This document shows, piece after piece, positions 42,371-51,649 of a stretch of 64,000 nucleotides of DNA. The stretch covers positions 3,968,001 to 4,032,000 of the forward strand of contig NZ_CP060714.1 of NCBI RefSeq assembly GCF_014395975.1, in the 5' to 3' direction. The notes under the pieces are model-generated. The model had not been told where the DNA came from. It made no database searches and was given only the letters and a program-made list of their open reading frames with translations. Every line of letters begins with the position of its first letter. The first letter of the stretch is position 1. The stretch comes from Diaphorobacter ruginosibacter (GTDB taxonomy: Bacteria; Pseudomonadota; Gammaproteobacteria; Burkholderiales; Burkholderiaceae_C). The position numbers and the translations under genes were made by a program.

Positions 42371-44338
42371 TTACAGCGCGCCGTCACCCAGCACGATGCC
42401 TTCGCGCCGCGGATCGGCCCCGCCCTGCAGCACGGGCTTCCCATCCTTGGTCACCCGCATGATGGTCGCGACCCCGCTCGACTGCGCGGAGGTGCTGACG
42501 GTGTGTCCCCTGGCCTTGAGTCCTTCGACCAGGGCCGAGGTGTCCAGCGACGTGTTCGAGCCATCCACACCCGTGGTCGGGCTGTTGGATGCACCGATGT
42601 TCACCAGCGACGTCGCCTGCTGGGCATCGAGTCCCCAGTCCAGCGCGCCGACGACGGTCTTCATCACGTACTGGATGATCGCGCCACCGCCGGGCGAACC
42701 CGTGGCCATGACGAAATCGCCCGGCTTGTCGCCCTTGAACACCAGCGTGGGAGCCATCGTGCTGCGCGGACGCTTGCCCGGTGCGACGCGGTTGGCCACC
42801 GGCGTGCCGCTCGCATCGACGGGATTGGCGGAGAAGTCGGTGAGCTGGTTGGTGAGCAGGAAACCGCCGACCATGTGGAACGAACCCATGCTGGCCTCCA
42901 CCGTGGTGGTCATCGACACCACGTTGCCGTAGGCGTCGACCACCGACAGGTGGGTCGTGCCATGCTCGACCGTCTTGTCCACGCCCAGCGGCACGGAGCC
43001 GAGATCGCCGGCCTGCGCCGTGCCCATGCTCTTGTCGGGATTGATGAGGCTCGCGCGCTGCTTGAGGTAGTCCGCATTCAGCATGGTGGACACGCCATTG
43101 CCGGGCAGCGGAATGAAATCGGTGTCGGCCACATACTTGTCGCGGTCCGCGTACGCGAGACGCTCGGCCTCGGTCAGCAGGTGCGCCCCCATCACGCTGG
43201 GCACGCCGCCCTCGTTCTGGGGATTGGTCGGCGGATACTGCGACATGTCGAACTGTCCCAGGATGCCCAGCGACTGCGCGATCGCGATACCGCCCGACGA
43301 TGGCGGCGACATCGTGCAGACATGGTAGGCGCCACGGTAGTTCACGCAGACCGGCTCGCGCTTCTTGGCCTTGTAGTTGGCCAAGTCGGCCACGGTCATC
43401 AGGCTGGGCGTGATGGGGGTCTTGGCCGCATCGTCACCCACCGTCTGGCCGGCCTTGGCAACGATGGCACGGGCAATGTCTCCGGTGTAGAGCGCATCCG
43501 CGCCATAGTCGGCCATGGTGCGCAGCGTGCTCGCGTAGGCCTTGTTGGTCATGGTCTCGCCGGTGGCGTAGGGCTTGCCATCGGCGTGGAAATAGGTGGC
43601 CATGGCGTTCGCATCGAGCGCCAGGCTCGATGCGTTGCTCGCGATGGCGGCGCCCAGGCGGCCGGGCACCTTGAAGCCGTCGTTGGCCAGCTTGATGCCG
43701 TCGTCGAACAACCCCTTCCACGGCAGCTTGCCGTGTTCCTTCTGCGCCATCTCCAGCATGCGCATCACGCCCGGCACGCCGATCGAGCGGCCGCTGCGGC
43801 GCGCCGAAGGCACGGGAGCAGGCGAGGCGGAGTCCGCCTGGTCCTGCCGCGAAAGATAGTAGCCCGTGGCGGCGGCGGGAGCCGCCTCGCGTCCGTCATA
43901 GGCCACGACCTTCTTGGTGGCTGCGTCGTAGTAGATCATGAACGCGCTGCCCGCCACCGTGCTCGACTGGGGCTCCACCAGCCCCAGCACGGCCTGCATC
44001 GCGACCGCCGCATCGACGGCCGTGCCGCCGGCCTTGAGGATCTCGCAACCCGCCTTGCTGGCCAGCGGCGTGTTGGCAACCGCCATGTAGCTGTTCGATG
44101 TCTTGGCCTTCATTCCGAGCCGGTAGCCGGAAGCCGCCTCGGGCGCCGCCGGGTCGCCTGCAACGCCCGAGCCCACCACCACCGAGCCGCCGCTGCTGCT
44201 CAATACCGTGCAGCTGGCCGGGTTCTTGTCGATGATGCGGGTTTCCTCGAAACCATTGTCGTGAAAGCTGCCGCCGCAACTTGCCAGAAAGATGGCCGCC
44301 GAAACGGGGGCCAGGGGCCAGAATCTTCGCATCTGCAT
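42371..44338 (-). CDS. ggt: Gamma-glutamyltransferase, lipoprotein form
   Basis: A 655-aa enzyme cleaving the gamma-glutamyl bond of glutathione and similar compounds. The autoprocessing nucleophile is T461 in EHGTTHLSVVDAYGN, giving large and small subunits after self-cleavage. The oxyanion and substrate region MSPPSSGGIAIAQSLGIL and the final ATGSPGGGAIIQYV are present. The N-terminus has a lipobox (LASC, C21), so it is predicted to be membrane-anchored rather than a free periplasmic enzyme. AAAGGA is before the ATG. It follows arcA after 156 bases on the same strand. Confidence 0.93.
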   Translation of the reverse strand: MQMRRFWPLAPVSAAIFLASCGGSFHDNGFEETRIIDKNPASCTVLSSSGGSVVVGSGVAGDPAAPEAASGYRLGMKAKTSNSYMAVANTPLASKAGCEILKAGGTAVDAAVAMQAVLGLVEPQSSTVAGSAFMIYYDAATKKVVAYDGREAAPAAATGYYLSRQDQADSASPAPVPSARRSGRSIGVPGVMRMLEMAQKEHGKLPWKGLFDDGIKLANDGFKVPGRLGAAIASNASSLALDANAMATYFHADGKPYATGETMTNKAYASTLRTMADYGADALYTGDIARAIVAKAGQTVGDDAAKTPITPSLMTVADLANYKAKKREPVCVNYRGAYHVCTMSPPSSGGIAIAQSLGILGQFDMSQYPPTNPQNEGGVPSVMGAHLLTEAERLAYADRDKYVADTDFIPLPGNGVSTMLNADYLKQRASLINPDKSMGTAQAGDLGSVPLGVDKTVEHGTTHLSVVDAYGNVVSMTTTVEASMGSFHMVGGFLLTNQLTDFSANPVDASGTPVANRVAPGKRPRSTMAPTLVFKGDKPGDFVMATGSPGGGAIIQYVMKTVVGALDWGLDAQQATSLVNIGASNSPTTGVDGSNTSLDTSALVEGLKARGHTVSTSAQSSGVATIMRVTKDGKPVLQGGADPRREGIVLGDGAL

Positions 44339-44494
44339 GTCTGTTGTTCCTTTGTTGTCCTGATTGTTAGATCCTGGCGATCACATGGTAAACGCCATTC
44401 CCTTTCCCACCATACCAGCAAATGCGCGTGGACAAACAAGAGGAGTTACCCGCAACCAGCAGGCCCCGGCACACCGCCGCGGCCCCCTTGCAGG

Positions 44495-45739
44495 TCAGGC
44501 CGGATCACGGATGATCGGGCAGGTCATGCAGTGCCCGCCGCCTCGCCCGCGCCCCAGCTCCGCGCCGACGATGGTGACGACTTCGATGCCGGCCTTGCGC
44601 AGCAGCGTGTTGGTGTACACGTTGCGGTCATAGGCCATCACCACGCCCGGCGACAGGCAGACCAGGTTGGCTCCGCTGTCCCATTGCGTGCGCTCGCGCA
44701 TGTAGGCATTGCCGCCCGTCTCCACCACGCGCATCTTCGCGATGCCGAGCGCCTCGGCCACCACGTCGACCAGCGGGCCCTCGTCCTTGCGCAAGTCGAG
44801 CTCCCCGGGCTTCGCGCCGGGGCGATATGAGAACGCCTGTATGCCGTTCACGATATCCGGGTACACCAGCACGCAGTCGCGATCGGCGAAGGTGAACACG
44901 GTATCCAGGTGCATGGCCGCGCGCAGCCTCGGCATGGCGGCAACGATGACACGGTCCACCACGCCGTGATCGAACAGCACTGCCGCCAGCTGGCTGATCG
45001 CCGGGCGCGAGGTGCGCTCGCTCATGCCGATCAGCAGCGTGCGGTTGCCGATGGGCATCACGTCGCCGCCCTCGAGCGTGGCCAGGCCGTGATCCACGCG
45101 CGGATCACCCCACCAAACCTTCACCTTGCCCGCAAAGTCGGGATGGAACCGGTAGATCGCGGTGGTCAGGATGGTCTCTTCGTGCCGTGCGGGCCAGTAC
45201 AGCGCATTGAGCGTCACGCCGCCGTAGATCCAGGAAGTGGTGTCGCGCGTGTAGAGCATGTTGGGCAAGGGCGGCAGCAGATACTCGGTCACGCCAGCGG
45301 CTTCCCGGATCAGCGCCAGCTGCCCGCCGCCGATATGCTCGGGAAACTCATCGGTGGACAGCCCGCCGATCAGCGTCTCGGCAAGATGGCGCGATGCCAT
45401 GCCGTCGAGGTAATCGCGCACCTCGTCCAGCAGGCCCACGCCCATCTGGTTGGCAACCACCTGGTGGTCGAGGATCCATTGCCGCGCCTGCGGAATGCTC
45501 ACGGTCTCGGCCAGCAGGTTGTGCATCTCCACCACCTCGACGCCGCGCTGGCGCATCTTGGTGACGAAGTCGAAGTGGTCGCGCCTGGCGTTGTCCACCC
45601 ACATCACGTCGTCGAAGAGCAGTGCATCGCAGTTGCTCGGTGTCAGCCGGTCGTGCGCCTTGCCCGGCGCACACACCATCACCTTGCGCAGGTGGCCTAC
45701 TTCCGAATGCACGCCCAGGGCGGTATGGCTCTCGTTCAT
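44495..45739 (-). CDS. arcA: Arginine deiminase
   Basis: A 414-aa cytosolic enzyme converting arginine to citrulline and ammonia. Active-site text is complete: LEGGDVMPIGNRTLLIGMSERTS, MHLDTVFTFADRD and the C-terminal GGGHCMTCPIIRDP with catalytic C404. GAGGAG precedes the ATG. It follows arcD by 39 bases. No ornithine carbamoyltransferase (arcB) or carbamate kinase (arcC) is found in this window, so the ATP-forming steps must be encoded elsewhere or absent. Confidence 0.95.
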   Translation of the reverse strand: MNESHTALGVHSEVGHLRKVMVCAPGKAHDRLTPSNCDALLFDDVMWVDNARRDHFDFVTKMRQRGVEVVEMHNLLAETVSIPQARQWILDHQVVANQMGVGLLDEVRDYLDGMASRHLAETLIGGLSTDEFPEHIGGGQLALIREAAGVTEYLLPPLPNMLYTRDTTSWIYGGVTLNALYWPARHEETILTTAIYRFHPDFAGKVKVWWGDPRVDHGLATLEGGDVMPIGNRTLLIGMSERTSRPAISQLAAVLFDHGVVDRVIVAAMPRLRAAMHLDTVFTFADRDCVLVYPDIVNGIQAFSYRPGAKPGELDLRKDEGPLVDVVAEALGIAKMRVVETGGNAYMRERTQWDSGANLVCLSPGVVMAYDRNVYTNTLLRKAGIEVVTIVGAELGRGRGGGHCMTCPIIRDPA

Positions 45740-45778
45740 GTCATGCTCCTCGTTGGTTCATCGATCAAGGGGAAACGC

Positions 45779-47200
45779 TCAGATCACCAGCCAGCCGCGT
45801 CCCAGTCCCACCACGGCGGCGAAACAGCCCGCGCAGGCGGCGGCAAACAACCACAGCTCCCAGCGGCGGAAGACGCGCCGCCCCTGCTCGGCGCGAGCCC
45901 AGAAATACAGCGCGGTACCCGGCGCGTAGAGCAGGGCCGACAGCAGCATGTATTTGGTGCCGCCCGCCAGCACCATGAAGCCCGTGTAGACCACGGCGAT
46001 GCCGGCCAGCGTCAGGTCGCGGCGGCGTGTTTCGGCGGGCGAGTGAGCGCCTCCGCGCCGCGCCAGCGTGAAGCCATAGCCCGCCACCAGCAGATAGGGC
46101 ACCAGCGACATCACGCTGGTGAGGTTGAGCATCAGAGCGAATGCATCGCTCGACCAGTAGGTACTGATCACGAACAGCTGCACGACGCCGTTGCTGACCC
46201 ACAGCGCGGTGGAAGGCACGCCGTTGCGGTTCATCCTTGAAAAGACGGCGGGCATGTCGTTGTTGCGCGATGCCGCGAACAGCACCTCCGCACAGATCAG
46301 CGACCAGGCGAGATACGCGCCCAGCACCGAGATCAGCAGGCCGACGCTGACGAACACCGCGCCCCATGGCCCCACCACATGCGCAAGCACCCCGGCCATC
46401 GAGGGCTGGCGCAGCCCGGCGATGTCTGCCTGCGTCATCACCGCATAAGGCAGCAGCGAGACCAGCACCATCAGCATCAGCACCGACGTGAAGCCGATCA
46501 GCGTGGCAGCGCCTACATGCGACCGCCTCTGGGCATGGCGCGAATACACGCTCGCGCCTTCGATGCCGATGAAGACGAACACGGTGACGAGCATGGTGCG
46601 TCGCACCTGCTCGAACAGCCCCGCGTGGCTGAAGGAGCCCCACAGGTTCGCGCGGAACAGGTCGGCCTTGAAAGCCAGCAGCAGGATGAGGATGAACAGC
46701 ACGATGGGAATGACCTTGGCCACCGTCACCACCGCGTTGATGAACGCCGCCTGCTGCACGCCCTTGAGGATCAGGAAGTGGAATGCCCAGATACCGACGG
46801 ACGCGGTCGCGATCGCAGCGACCGTGTTGCCGTCGCCGAAGAAGGGAAAGAATGCGCCCAGCGTGGACTTGATCAGCACCCAGTACGACACGTTGCCGAT
46901 GCAGCTGCCGATCCAGTAGCCGAAGGCGGCGAGAAAGCCCGCGTAGTCGCCAAACCCCGCCTTCGCGTAGGCGAACACACCGGCATCGAGATCCGGTTTT
47001 CGCTCGGCAAGGATCTGGAACACCCGCGCGAGGGCATACATGCCGCCGCCCGCGATCGCCCAGGCAATGACCGCTCCGGCAACGCCGGTTGCACCACCAA
47101 ACGTGCGCGGCAGGGAAAAGATCCCGGCGCCCACCATCGATCCCACAACCATGCCGATCAGCGCCGGCAAGCCCAGTTTTCTTTCGACATCCTGCGCCAT
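45779..47200 (-). CDS. arcD: Arginine:ornithine antiporter (APC superfamily)
   Basis: A 473-aa inner-membrane exchanger with about 12-13 helices. The first helix carries the APC glycine motif GMVVGSMVGAGIFSLP, and LDAGVFAYAKAGFGDYAGFLAAFGYWIGSCIGNVSY, IFVSVGLLISVLGAYLAWSLICAEVLFAASR-type text fits basic amino acid antiporters. It would import arginine in exchange for ornithine or citrulline. GGAGG precedes the ATG at 47200. First gene of arcD-arcA(-ggt). Confidence 0.88.
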   Translation of the reverse strand: MAQDVERKLGLPALIGMVVGSMVGAGIFSLPRTFGGATGVAGAVIAWAIAGGGMYALARVFQILAERKPDLDAGVFAYAKAGFGDYAGFLAAFGYWIGSCIGNVSYWVLIKSTLGAFFPFFGDGNTVAAIATASVGIWAFHFLILKGVQQAAFINAVVTVAKVIPIVLFILILLLAFKADLFRANLWGSFSHAGLFEQVRRTMLVTVFVFIGIEGASVYSRHAQRRSHVGAATLIGFTSVLMLMVLVSLLPYAVMTQADIAGLRQPSMAGVLAHVVGPWGAVFVSVGLLISVLGAYLAWSLICAEVLFAASRNNDMPAVFSRMNRNGVPSTALWVSNGVVQLFVISTYWSSDAFALMLNLTSVMSLVPYLLVAGYGFTLARRGGAHSPAETRRRDLTLAGIAVVYTGFMVLAGGTKYMLLSALLYAPGTALYFWARAEQGRRVFRRWELWLFAAACAGCFAAVVGLGRGWLVI

Positions 47201-47661
47201 TCCCGCCCTCCATTCCCCATCCATTGCAAGGAGCGGAAATTCGACAGGATGCACCACGAGGCACTACTCCATTCGATATTCACACGGAACCGCGAATATC
47301 CATCAAACACCGCCAACCACTCGATGCCAGGGATTCAATGGAAGAAAAAATCACCTATCAAATCCACGCCACCGAAACGAAGATTGGCAGTAAAAACAAA
47401 CAAAAACAATAACTTGTCTTAATATGAATCAGCGTAGCCATATTGAGTAAAACGACATATCAGTCGATAAACTCACGCAGATTCCTTCAGCAACGCCCAA
47501 CCCCTCCTCTCCCTACTCAGCGGTCGCGCCGACAAGCTCTTGAAATCATTTGCAATTCGATAATCTCCATCCTGGAAGCTCAAAATAAATCATATTTATT
47601 CATAAAACCTCCCCTGTCATATTCAAGACCATTCGAACGCCTGCAAATATCGTGAGCACAT
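47201..47661. other. AT-rich intergenic region upstream of arcD
   Basis: About 460 bases, markedly richer in A+T than the surroundings from about 47270 onward. A 70-codon frame starting with TTG at 47443 has no ribosome-binding site and reads like random low-complexity text, so I do not call it. The arcD promoter is expected here on the minus strand. No FNR/ANR-type TTGAT-N4-ATCAA site is visible. Confidence 0.5.
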
Positions 47662-47690
47662 AAAAAAAGGCCACGGCAAAAGCCGTGGCC
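47662..47690 (-). terminator. Rho-independent terminator of the amidohydrolase operon
   Basis: GGCCACGGC (47682-47690 read on the minus strand) pairs with GCCGTGGCC (47669-47677 complement) around four bases and is followed by seven T on the minus strand. It lies 25 bases after the amidohydrolase stop. Confidence 0.9.
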
Positions 47691-47714
47691 AGTGCGACAG
47701 GAGAAATCCGGAGG

Positions 47715-48980
47715 TCAGTCCAGCGCGTTGAACTGCACCACGCCCTGCTTCATCACCAGCGGAATATGCTCTCCCTGGCCCAGCAGGCAACCGACGTCCT
47801 CGAGCGGGTTGCCATCGACGATCAGCAGGTCGGCCCAGGCTCCGGGCTGCAGACGGCCGAGGCGCCCCTGCTGATTCAGGATTTCTGCGCCGATAACCGT
47901 TGCGCTGGCAATCACTTCCTGGTTGCTCAGCACCTGCGTGCGCAGGCGGAATTCGTCGCTTTGCAGGCGATGCGACTCGCCAAGCAGGTCCGTTCCGAAA
48001 CCCATCTTCACGCCCGCCTTCTTGAAGATGGACAGCGACTTCAGTCCTTCCTCGCGCACGTTCGCCACCTTCTCCACGCTCGCCTGGGGCAAGCCCAGAT
48101 CGGCGCCTTCGCTGGCCAGCGCATCGTAGGTCACCAGGGTAGGCACGGCATAGGCGCCATGCTCGGCCATCACGGCGGCGGCCTCGTCATCGACAAGATT
48201 GCCGTGCTCGATGGTGCGCACGCCGCAGCGCACCGCACGCATGATCGCGTCAGGCATGTAGGCATGCGCCAGCACATAGGTGCCGCGCGCCCTGGCTTCA
48301 TGCACCACGGCACACAGTTCGTCCTCGCTGTAGCCCCAGGCACCCACCGGATCGGTGGGCGATGCCACGCCGCCCGAGGCCATCACCTTGATCTGGTCCG
48401 CGCCCATCTGCAGTTCTTCGCGCACCGCCTTGCGCAGCGCGTCCACGCCGTCTACCACGCGCGCGAGGGCACCCACGCGGGCGCAGCAGGGGCATGGCGC
48501 ATCCAGGCCGATGAAGTCCGAGCGGGCCCGCATGTCGCCATGGCCTCCCGTCTGGCTCAGCGCGCGTCCCGACACGAACAGGCGCGGCCCCTTGACCAGC
48601 CCCGCATCCATCGACTGCTTGAAGGCATCCCCCGCCCCGCCCGCGTCGCGCACGGTGGTGAAGCCTCGGCGCAACATGGCTTCCATGATGGGCACGCTGC
48701 GCAGCGTGATCAGCACGTTGGGCATGCTCACCTGGGCCGACAGGTTCAACTGCGTGGCGATGACATGCACGTGCAGGTCGATCAGTCCCGGCATCACGGT
48801 CCTGCCACCCGCGTCGATGACCAGGGCAGATCCGGGTGCATCGATGGCCTCGCGGCTCACCCGGCTGATCTCGCCGTTCTCGATGAGGATGTCATGGCGC
48901 CCCTGCAGCTCGGACTTCAGCGGATCGAGCAGGTTGGCGTTGCGAATGACGACGACGTGGGAAGGATGGGGGGTGTTCAC
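47715..48980 (-). CDS. Metal-dependent amidohydrolase (imidazolonepropionase/prolidase-like)
   Basis: A 421-aa cytosolic hydrolase of the COG1228 type. The metal ligands fit a two-metal amidohydrolase: H70-x-H72 in PGLIDLHVHV, a Lys in ADQIKVMASGG, His residues in LAHAYMPDAI and TIEHGNL, and Asp in FGTDLLG. Members hydrolyse cyclic amides or dipeptides; the substrate here is unknown. The GTG at 48980 follows AGGAG. It lies 53 bases behind an MFS transporter, so uptake and hydrolysis of one compound is a reasonable guess. Confidence 0.87.
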   Translation of the reverse strand: MNTPHPSHVVVIRNANLLDPLKSELQGRHDILIENGEISRVSREAIDAPGSALVIDAGGRTVMPGLIDLHVHVIATQLNLSAQVSMPNVLITLRSVPIMEAMLRRGFTTVRDAGGAGDAFKQSMDAGLVKGPRLFVSGRALSQTGGHGDMRARSDFIGLDAPCPCCARVGALARVVDGVDALRKAVREELQMGADQIKVMASGGVASPTDPVGAWGYSEDELCAVVHEARARGTYVLAHAYMPDAIMRAVRCGVRTIEHGNLVDDEAAAVMAEHGAYAVPTLVTYDALASEGADLGLPQASVEKVANVREEGLKSLSIFKKAGVKMGFGTDLLGESHRLQSDEFRLRTQVLSNQEVIASATVIGAEILNQQGRLGRLQPGAWADLLIVDGNPLEDVGCLLGQGEHIPLVMKQGVVQFNALD

Positions 48981-49033
48981 GGGAATGGCTCCTTGCGTTG
49001 CGTTGTATTGTGTTGATAGGAAGGCTGGGGATC

Positions 49034-50419
49034 TCAGTGCGCACCCTGGCCGTGGGAAACCTCACCGGCCGTGATCTCCTCCAGCGAGCGGCCCTTGGTG
49101 CGCACGCCGAAGACCAGCACCGCGGCCGAGCCCAGCAGCAATACGGCCGTGGTCATGCCGAACACGCCCGCGAAGCCGAAGGCCGGATAGACATAACCGA
49201 CCAGGATCGGAGCCGCGATGCCTCCCAGGCGGCCGATGGCGGAGGCCAGCCCCGCACCGGTGGTGCGCACCTGCGTTGGAAACACTTCGGGCGTGTAGGC
49301 ATAGACGCCCGCATATACCCCATTCATGAAGAACGACAACAGCACGCCCGCCACCATGATCTGCATGTCGGTCTGCGTGAACGCCATGCCGAGCGCGCAC
49401 GCGCCGCCGCACAGCATGTAGGAGACGATGGTGGCGCGGCGGCCGATGCGCTCGTTCAGCCACGCTGCCGAGAAATACCCCGGCACCTGTGCGATGAACA
49501 TCACGAGCGAATAGCCGAAGCTCTTGGTGATGGTCATTCCGTTCTGCACCAGCAGGCTGGGGATCCATGTGAAGAACGAGTAGTAGGCGAACGTGATCGA
49601 CAGCCACATCGCCCAGGTCATGAAGGTGATGCGGCGCAGCTTCGCTCCCAGCAGCACGCCGTAGTTCTTGACGAGCCCGCCGCGCTCCTTGCTGGGCGCC
49701 GGCGCGTCGATGTCCTCCTGCGCAGGCGCCGGCAGGCTGATGCCGCGCCGCAGGGCCTCGGACTCCATGCGGGCAACGATGGCTTCGGCCTCCTCGTTGC
49801 GGCCCTGGCTTTCCAGCCAGCGCGGCGACTCGGGCAGCGAGCGACGCCACCACAGCAACATCACCACAGGAGTCGCCGTGATGAGCAGCACATAGCGCCA
49901 CCCTTCTTCGAAAGCGGGAACGATCAGGTAACTGAGCAGCGCGGCAGCCACGAAGCCAAAGGAGAAGAAACCGGCCAGCGCCCCCGTGAATGCCCCGCGG
50001 TACCTGCGCGCCACGAATTCGGAGAGATACGGCGCGATGATCACGCTCTCCGCCCCTGCTCCCGCACCCGCGAAGATGCGGAACGCGAGGAAATGCTCCC
50101 AGCTGTTCACCAAGGCACTGGCCAGGGAGGCAATGCAGTAGATGACCAGCGCGGACATCATGATCCGCTTTCTCCCGATCAGATCGCCCAAGGTGCCTGA
50201 CAGAAGCGCACCAAAGAAGTAGCCGATGAAGTTGGCGCTGGCCAGAACGCCGAGTTGCACGCTGGAGAGATTCCACTCGGTCTTGAGCACGGGGAGCACG
50301 AAGGACACCATCGCGGCGTCCATCGCGTCGAAGGCATAGCCAAAGCCGCCCATCAGCAGAAGCTTCCAGTGGAAGCCGGAGTACGGAATGCGCTCGATGC
50401 GCGCGGACAGCATGGTCAT
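49034..50419 (-). CDS. MFS transporter (metabolite:H+ symporter type)
   Basis: A 461-aa permease with 12 helices. The family signatures GTLGDLIGRKRIM after helix 2, AAPYLSEFVARRYRGAFTGAL-like text around helix 4 (here VIIAPYLSEFVARRYRG) and WLNERIGRRATIV at helix 8 are present, as is SLPESPRWLESQGR after helix 6, as in sugar/aromatic-acid/organic-acid porters. The substrate is likely that of the amidohydrolase downstream. It is divergent from a LysR regulator. Confidence 0.88.
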   Translation of the reverse strand: MTMLSARIERIPYSGFHWKLLLMGGFGYAFDAMDAAMVSFVLPVLKTEWNLSSVQLGVLASANFIGYFFGALLSGTLGDLIGRKRIMMSALVIYCIASLASALVNSWEHFLAFRIFAGAGAGAESVIIAPYLSEFVARRYRGAFTGALAGFFSFGFVAAALLSYLIVPAFEEGWRYVLLITATPVVMLLWWRRSLPESPRWLESQGRNEEAEAIVARMESEALRRGISLPAPAQEDIDAPAPSKERGGLVKNYGVLLGAKLRRITFMTWAMWLSITFAYYSFFTWIPSLLVQNGMTITKSFGYSLVMFIAQVPGYFSAAWLNERIGRRATIVSYMLCGGACALGMAFTQTDMQIMVAGVLLSFFMNGVYAGVYAYTPEVFPTQVRTTGAGLASAIGRLGGIAAPILVGYVYPAFGFAGVFGMTTAVLLLGSAAVLVFGVRTKGRSLEEITAGEVSHGQGAH

Positions 50420-50534
50420 GGATCAGTCTCTCTTTATGAGTTGTTTTGGGAGTTCTTGCCAAACTCCTGGGGAACCGCGAGCAATGCTAGGGAGATGGTC
50501 CCTTATTGGCAAATTTGATGTAATGATCTTCTAT

Positions 50535-50545
50535 ATTGATTCAAT
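50535..50545. promoter_or_regulatory. Candidate LysR box between MFS and lysR genes
   Basis: ATTGATTCAAT is an 11-base interrupted palindrome (centre 50540) only 12 bases before the lysR start, in the 137-base AT-rich divergent region. The position suits autoregulation. Confidence 0.35.
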
Positions 50546-50556
50546 GAATATCACGC

Positions 50557-51477
50557 ATGGCACGCTACCGCACCACCGATCTGAACCTGCTCAAGGTGTT
50601 CGAGGCATTGATGACCGAGGGCAGCGTGAGCCGCGCGGCCGACAAGCTGGCCCTGACACAGCCCAGCGTGAGCAACGCACTCAAGCGCCTGCGCGACACC
50701 TTCCACGATCCGCTGTTCGTGCGCACCAGCGGCGGCGTGCGCCCCACATTGCAGGCGCATGAGCTGTGGAACCGCATTGCACCGTCCCTGCAGCTGATAC
50801 GCGAATCAGTGGACGGCGAGGTGTTCGATGCACGCACCGACCACGGCGAGCTCAGCATCGCGATGTCCGATTTCGTCAGCGCGGTCGTCAGCCCGCCTCT
50901 GATCAGTGCACTCGCGCTGGATGCGCCGCATACCCGGCTGCAGACGCTGAGCAACTCGCTGGTGGATTTCTACGAACTGCTCGAGACAAGCCAGGCGGAC
51001 TTCGTGGTCGGCGTGAACAACGAAGAGATTTCGCGGCCTCGCAATCTGCTCTCCCGGCGCCTCTGGTCCCTGCGCATGATGTGCTTCATGCGCGAGGGCC
51101 ATCCGCTGGCGCACCACCGCATTCCGCCGATGCAGGATTTCCTCGACGCCCTGCACATCGACGTCAGCCTGCCCGGAAAGAGCGTGCCGGCCTATGACAT
51201 GTTCCTGAGCAGCCTGGGTGCGAGCCGCCGGCTGGGCGCCACCGTCAACCACTATCTCGTCGCCTACGAGGTCCTGCGGCAGACCGACCTGATCGCCGTG
51301 CTGCCCTGGTCCGATCTGCCCGCATCGCCACCCACGCCCGGCATCGTCTGCAGGCCGCTGCCGATCGAGGCGCCTGCGCGCGTGGTGGAAATGGTCTGGC
51401 ACCAGCGCCATGAAGCCTCCGCCCGGCACCAGTGGTTCAAAGGCCTGCTCCTCCAGCTGCTCAGCCCGGGAAACTGA
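50557..51477 (+). CDS. LysR-family transcriptional regulator
   Basis: A 306-aa regulator of the NodD/LinR/aromatic type. The winged helix is MARYRTTDLNLLKVFEALMTEGSVSRAADKLALTQPSVSNALKRLRD, and FHDPLFVRTSGGVRPT is the wing. The effector domain includes LSIAMSDFVSAVVSPPLISAL. It probably controls the divergent MFS/amidohydrolase pair. Confidence 0.9.
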   Translation: MARYRTTDLNLLKVFEALMTEGSVSRAADKLALTQPSVSNALKRLRDTFHDPLFVRTSGGVRPTLQAHELWNRIAPSLQLIRESVDGEVFDARTDHGELSIAMSDFVSAVVSPPLISALALDAPHTRLQTLSNSLVDFYELLETSQADFVVGVNNEEISRPRNLLSRRLWSLRMMCFMREGHPLAHHRIPPMQDFLDALHIDVSLPGKSVPAYDMFLSSLGASRRLGATVNHYLVAYEVLRQTDLIAVLPWSDLPASPPTPGIVCRPLPIEAPARVVEMVWHQRHEASARHQWFKGLLLQLLSPGN

Positions 51478-51608
51478 ACCCCGCTCGCCTTCGCGATCAT
51501 CGCGCGCGCCTGGACGCGCATATAGGCCACATCGCCATTCGCGGCAAATGATTCCACGGCATGCCATGCGGTATCTGAAATTTCTATTTGCAACTTTACA
51601 CAAATTTA

Positions 51609-51629
51609 AATAAGAATCATTCTCAAATT
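51609..51629 (+). promoter_or_regulatory. Fur-box-like site
   Basis: AATAAGAATCATTCTCAAATT is a near-palindrome around ATCAT and matches the Fur consensus GATAATnATTATC pattern in its core (AGAATCATTCT). It starts about 40 bases before the TonB receptor gene. Confidence 0.65.
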
Positions 51630-51649
51630 ACAATCAACGCGTTCCCACG

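Noticed and set aside
42503..44830. 775-codon plus-strand frame
   Set aside because: It lies opposite ggt and the arcA end, and is Arg/His/Gly-rich in the manner of an antisense shadow.
47443..47655. 70-codon frame in the AT-rich region upstream of arcD
   Set aside because: TTG start, no ribosome-binding site, composition of random sequence.
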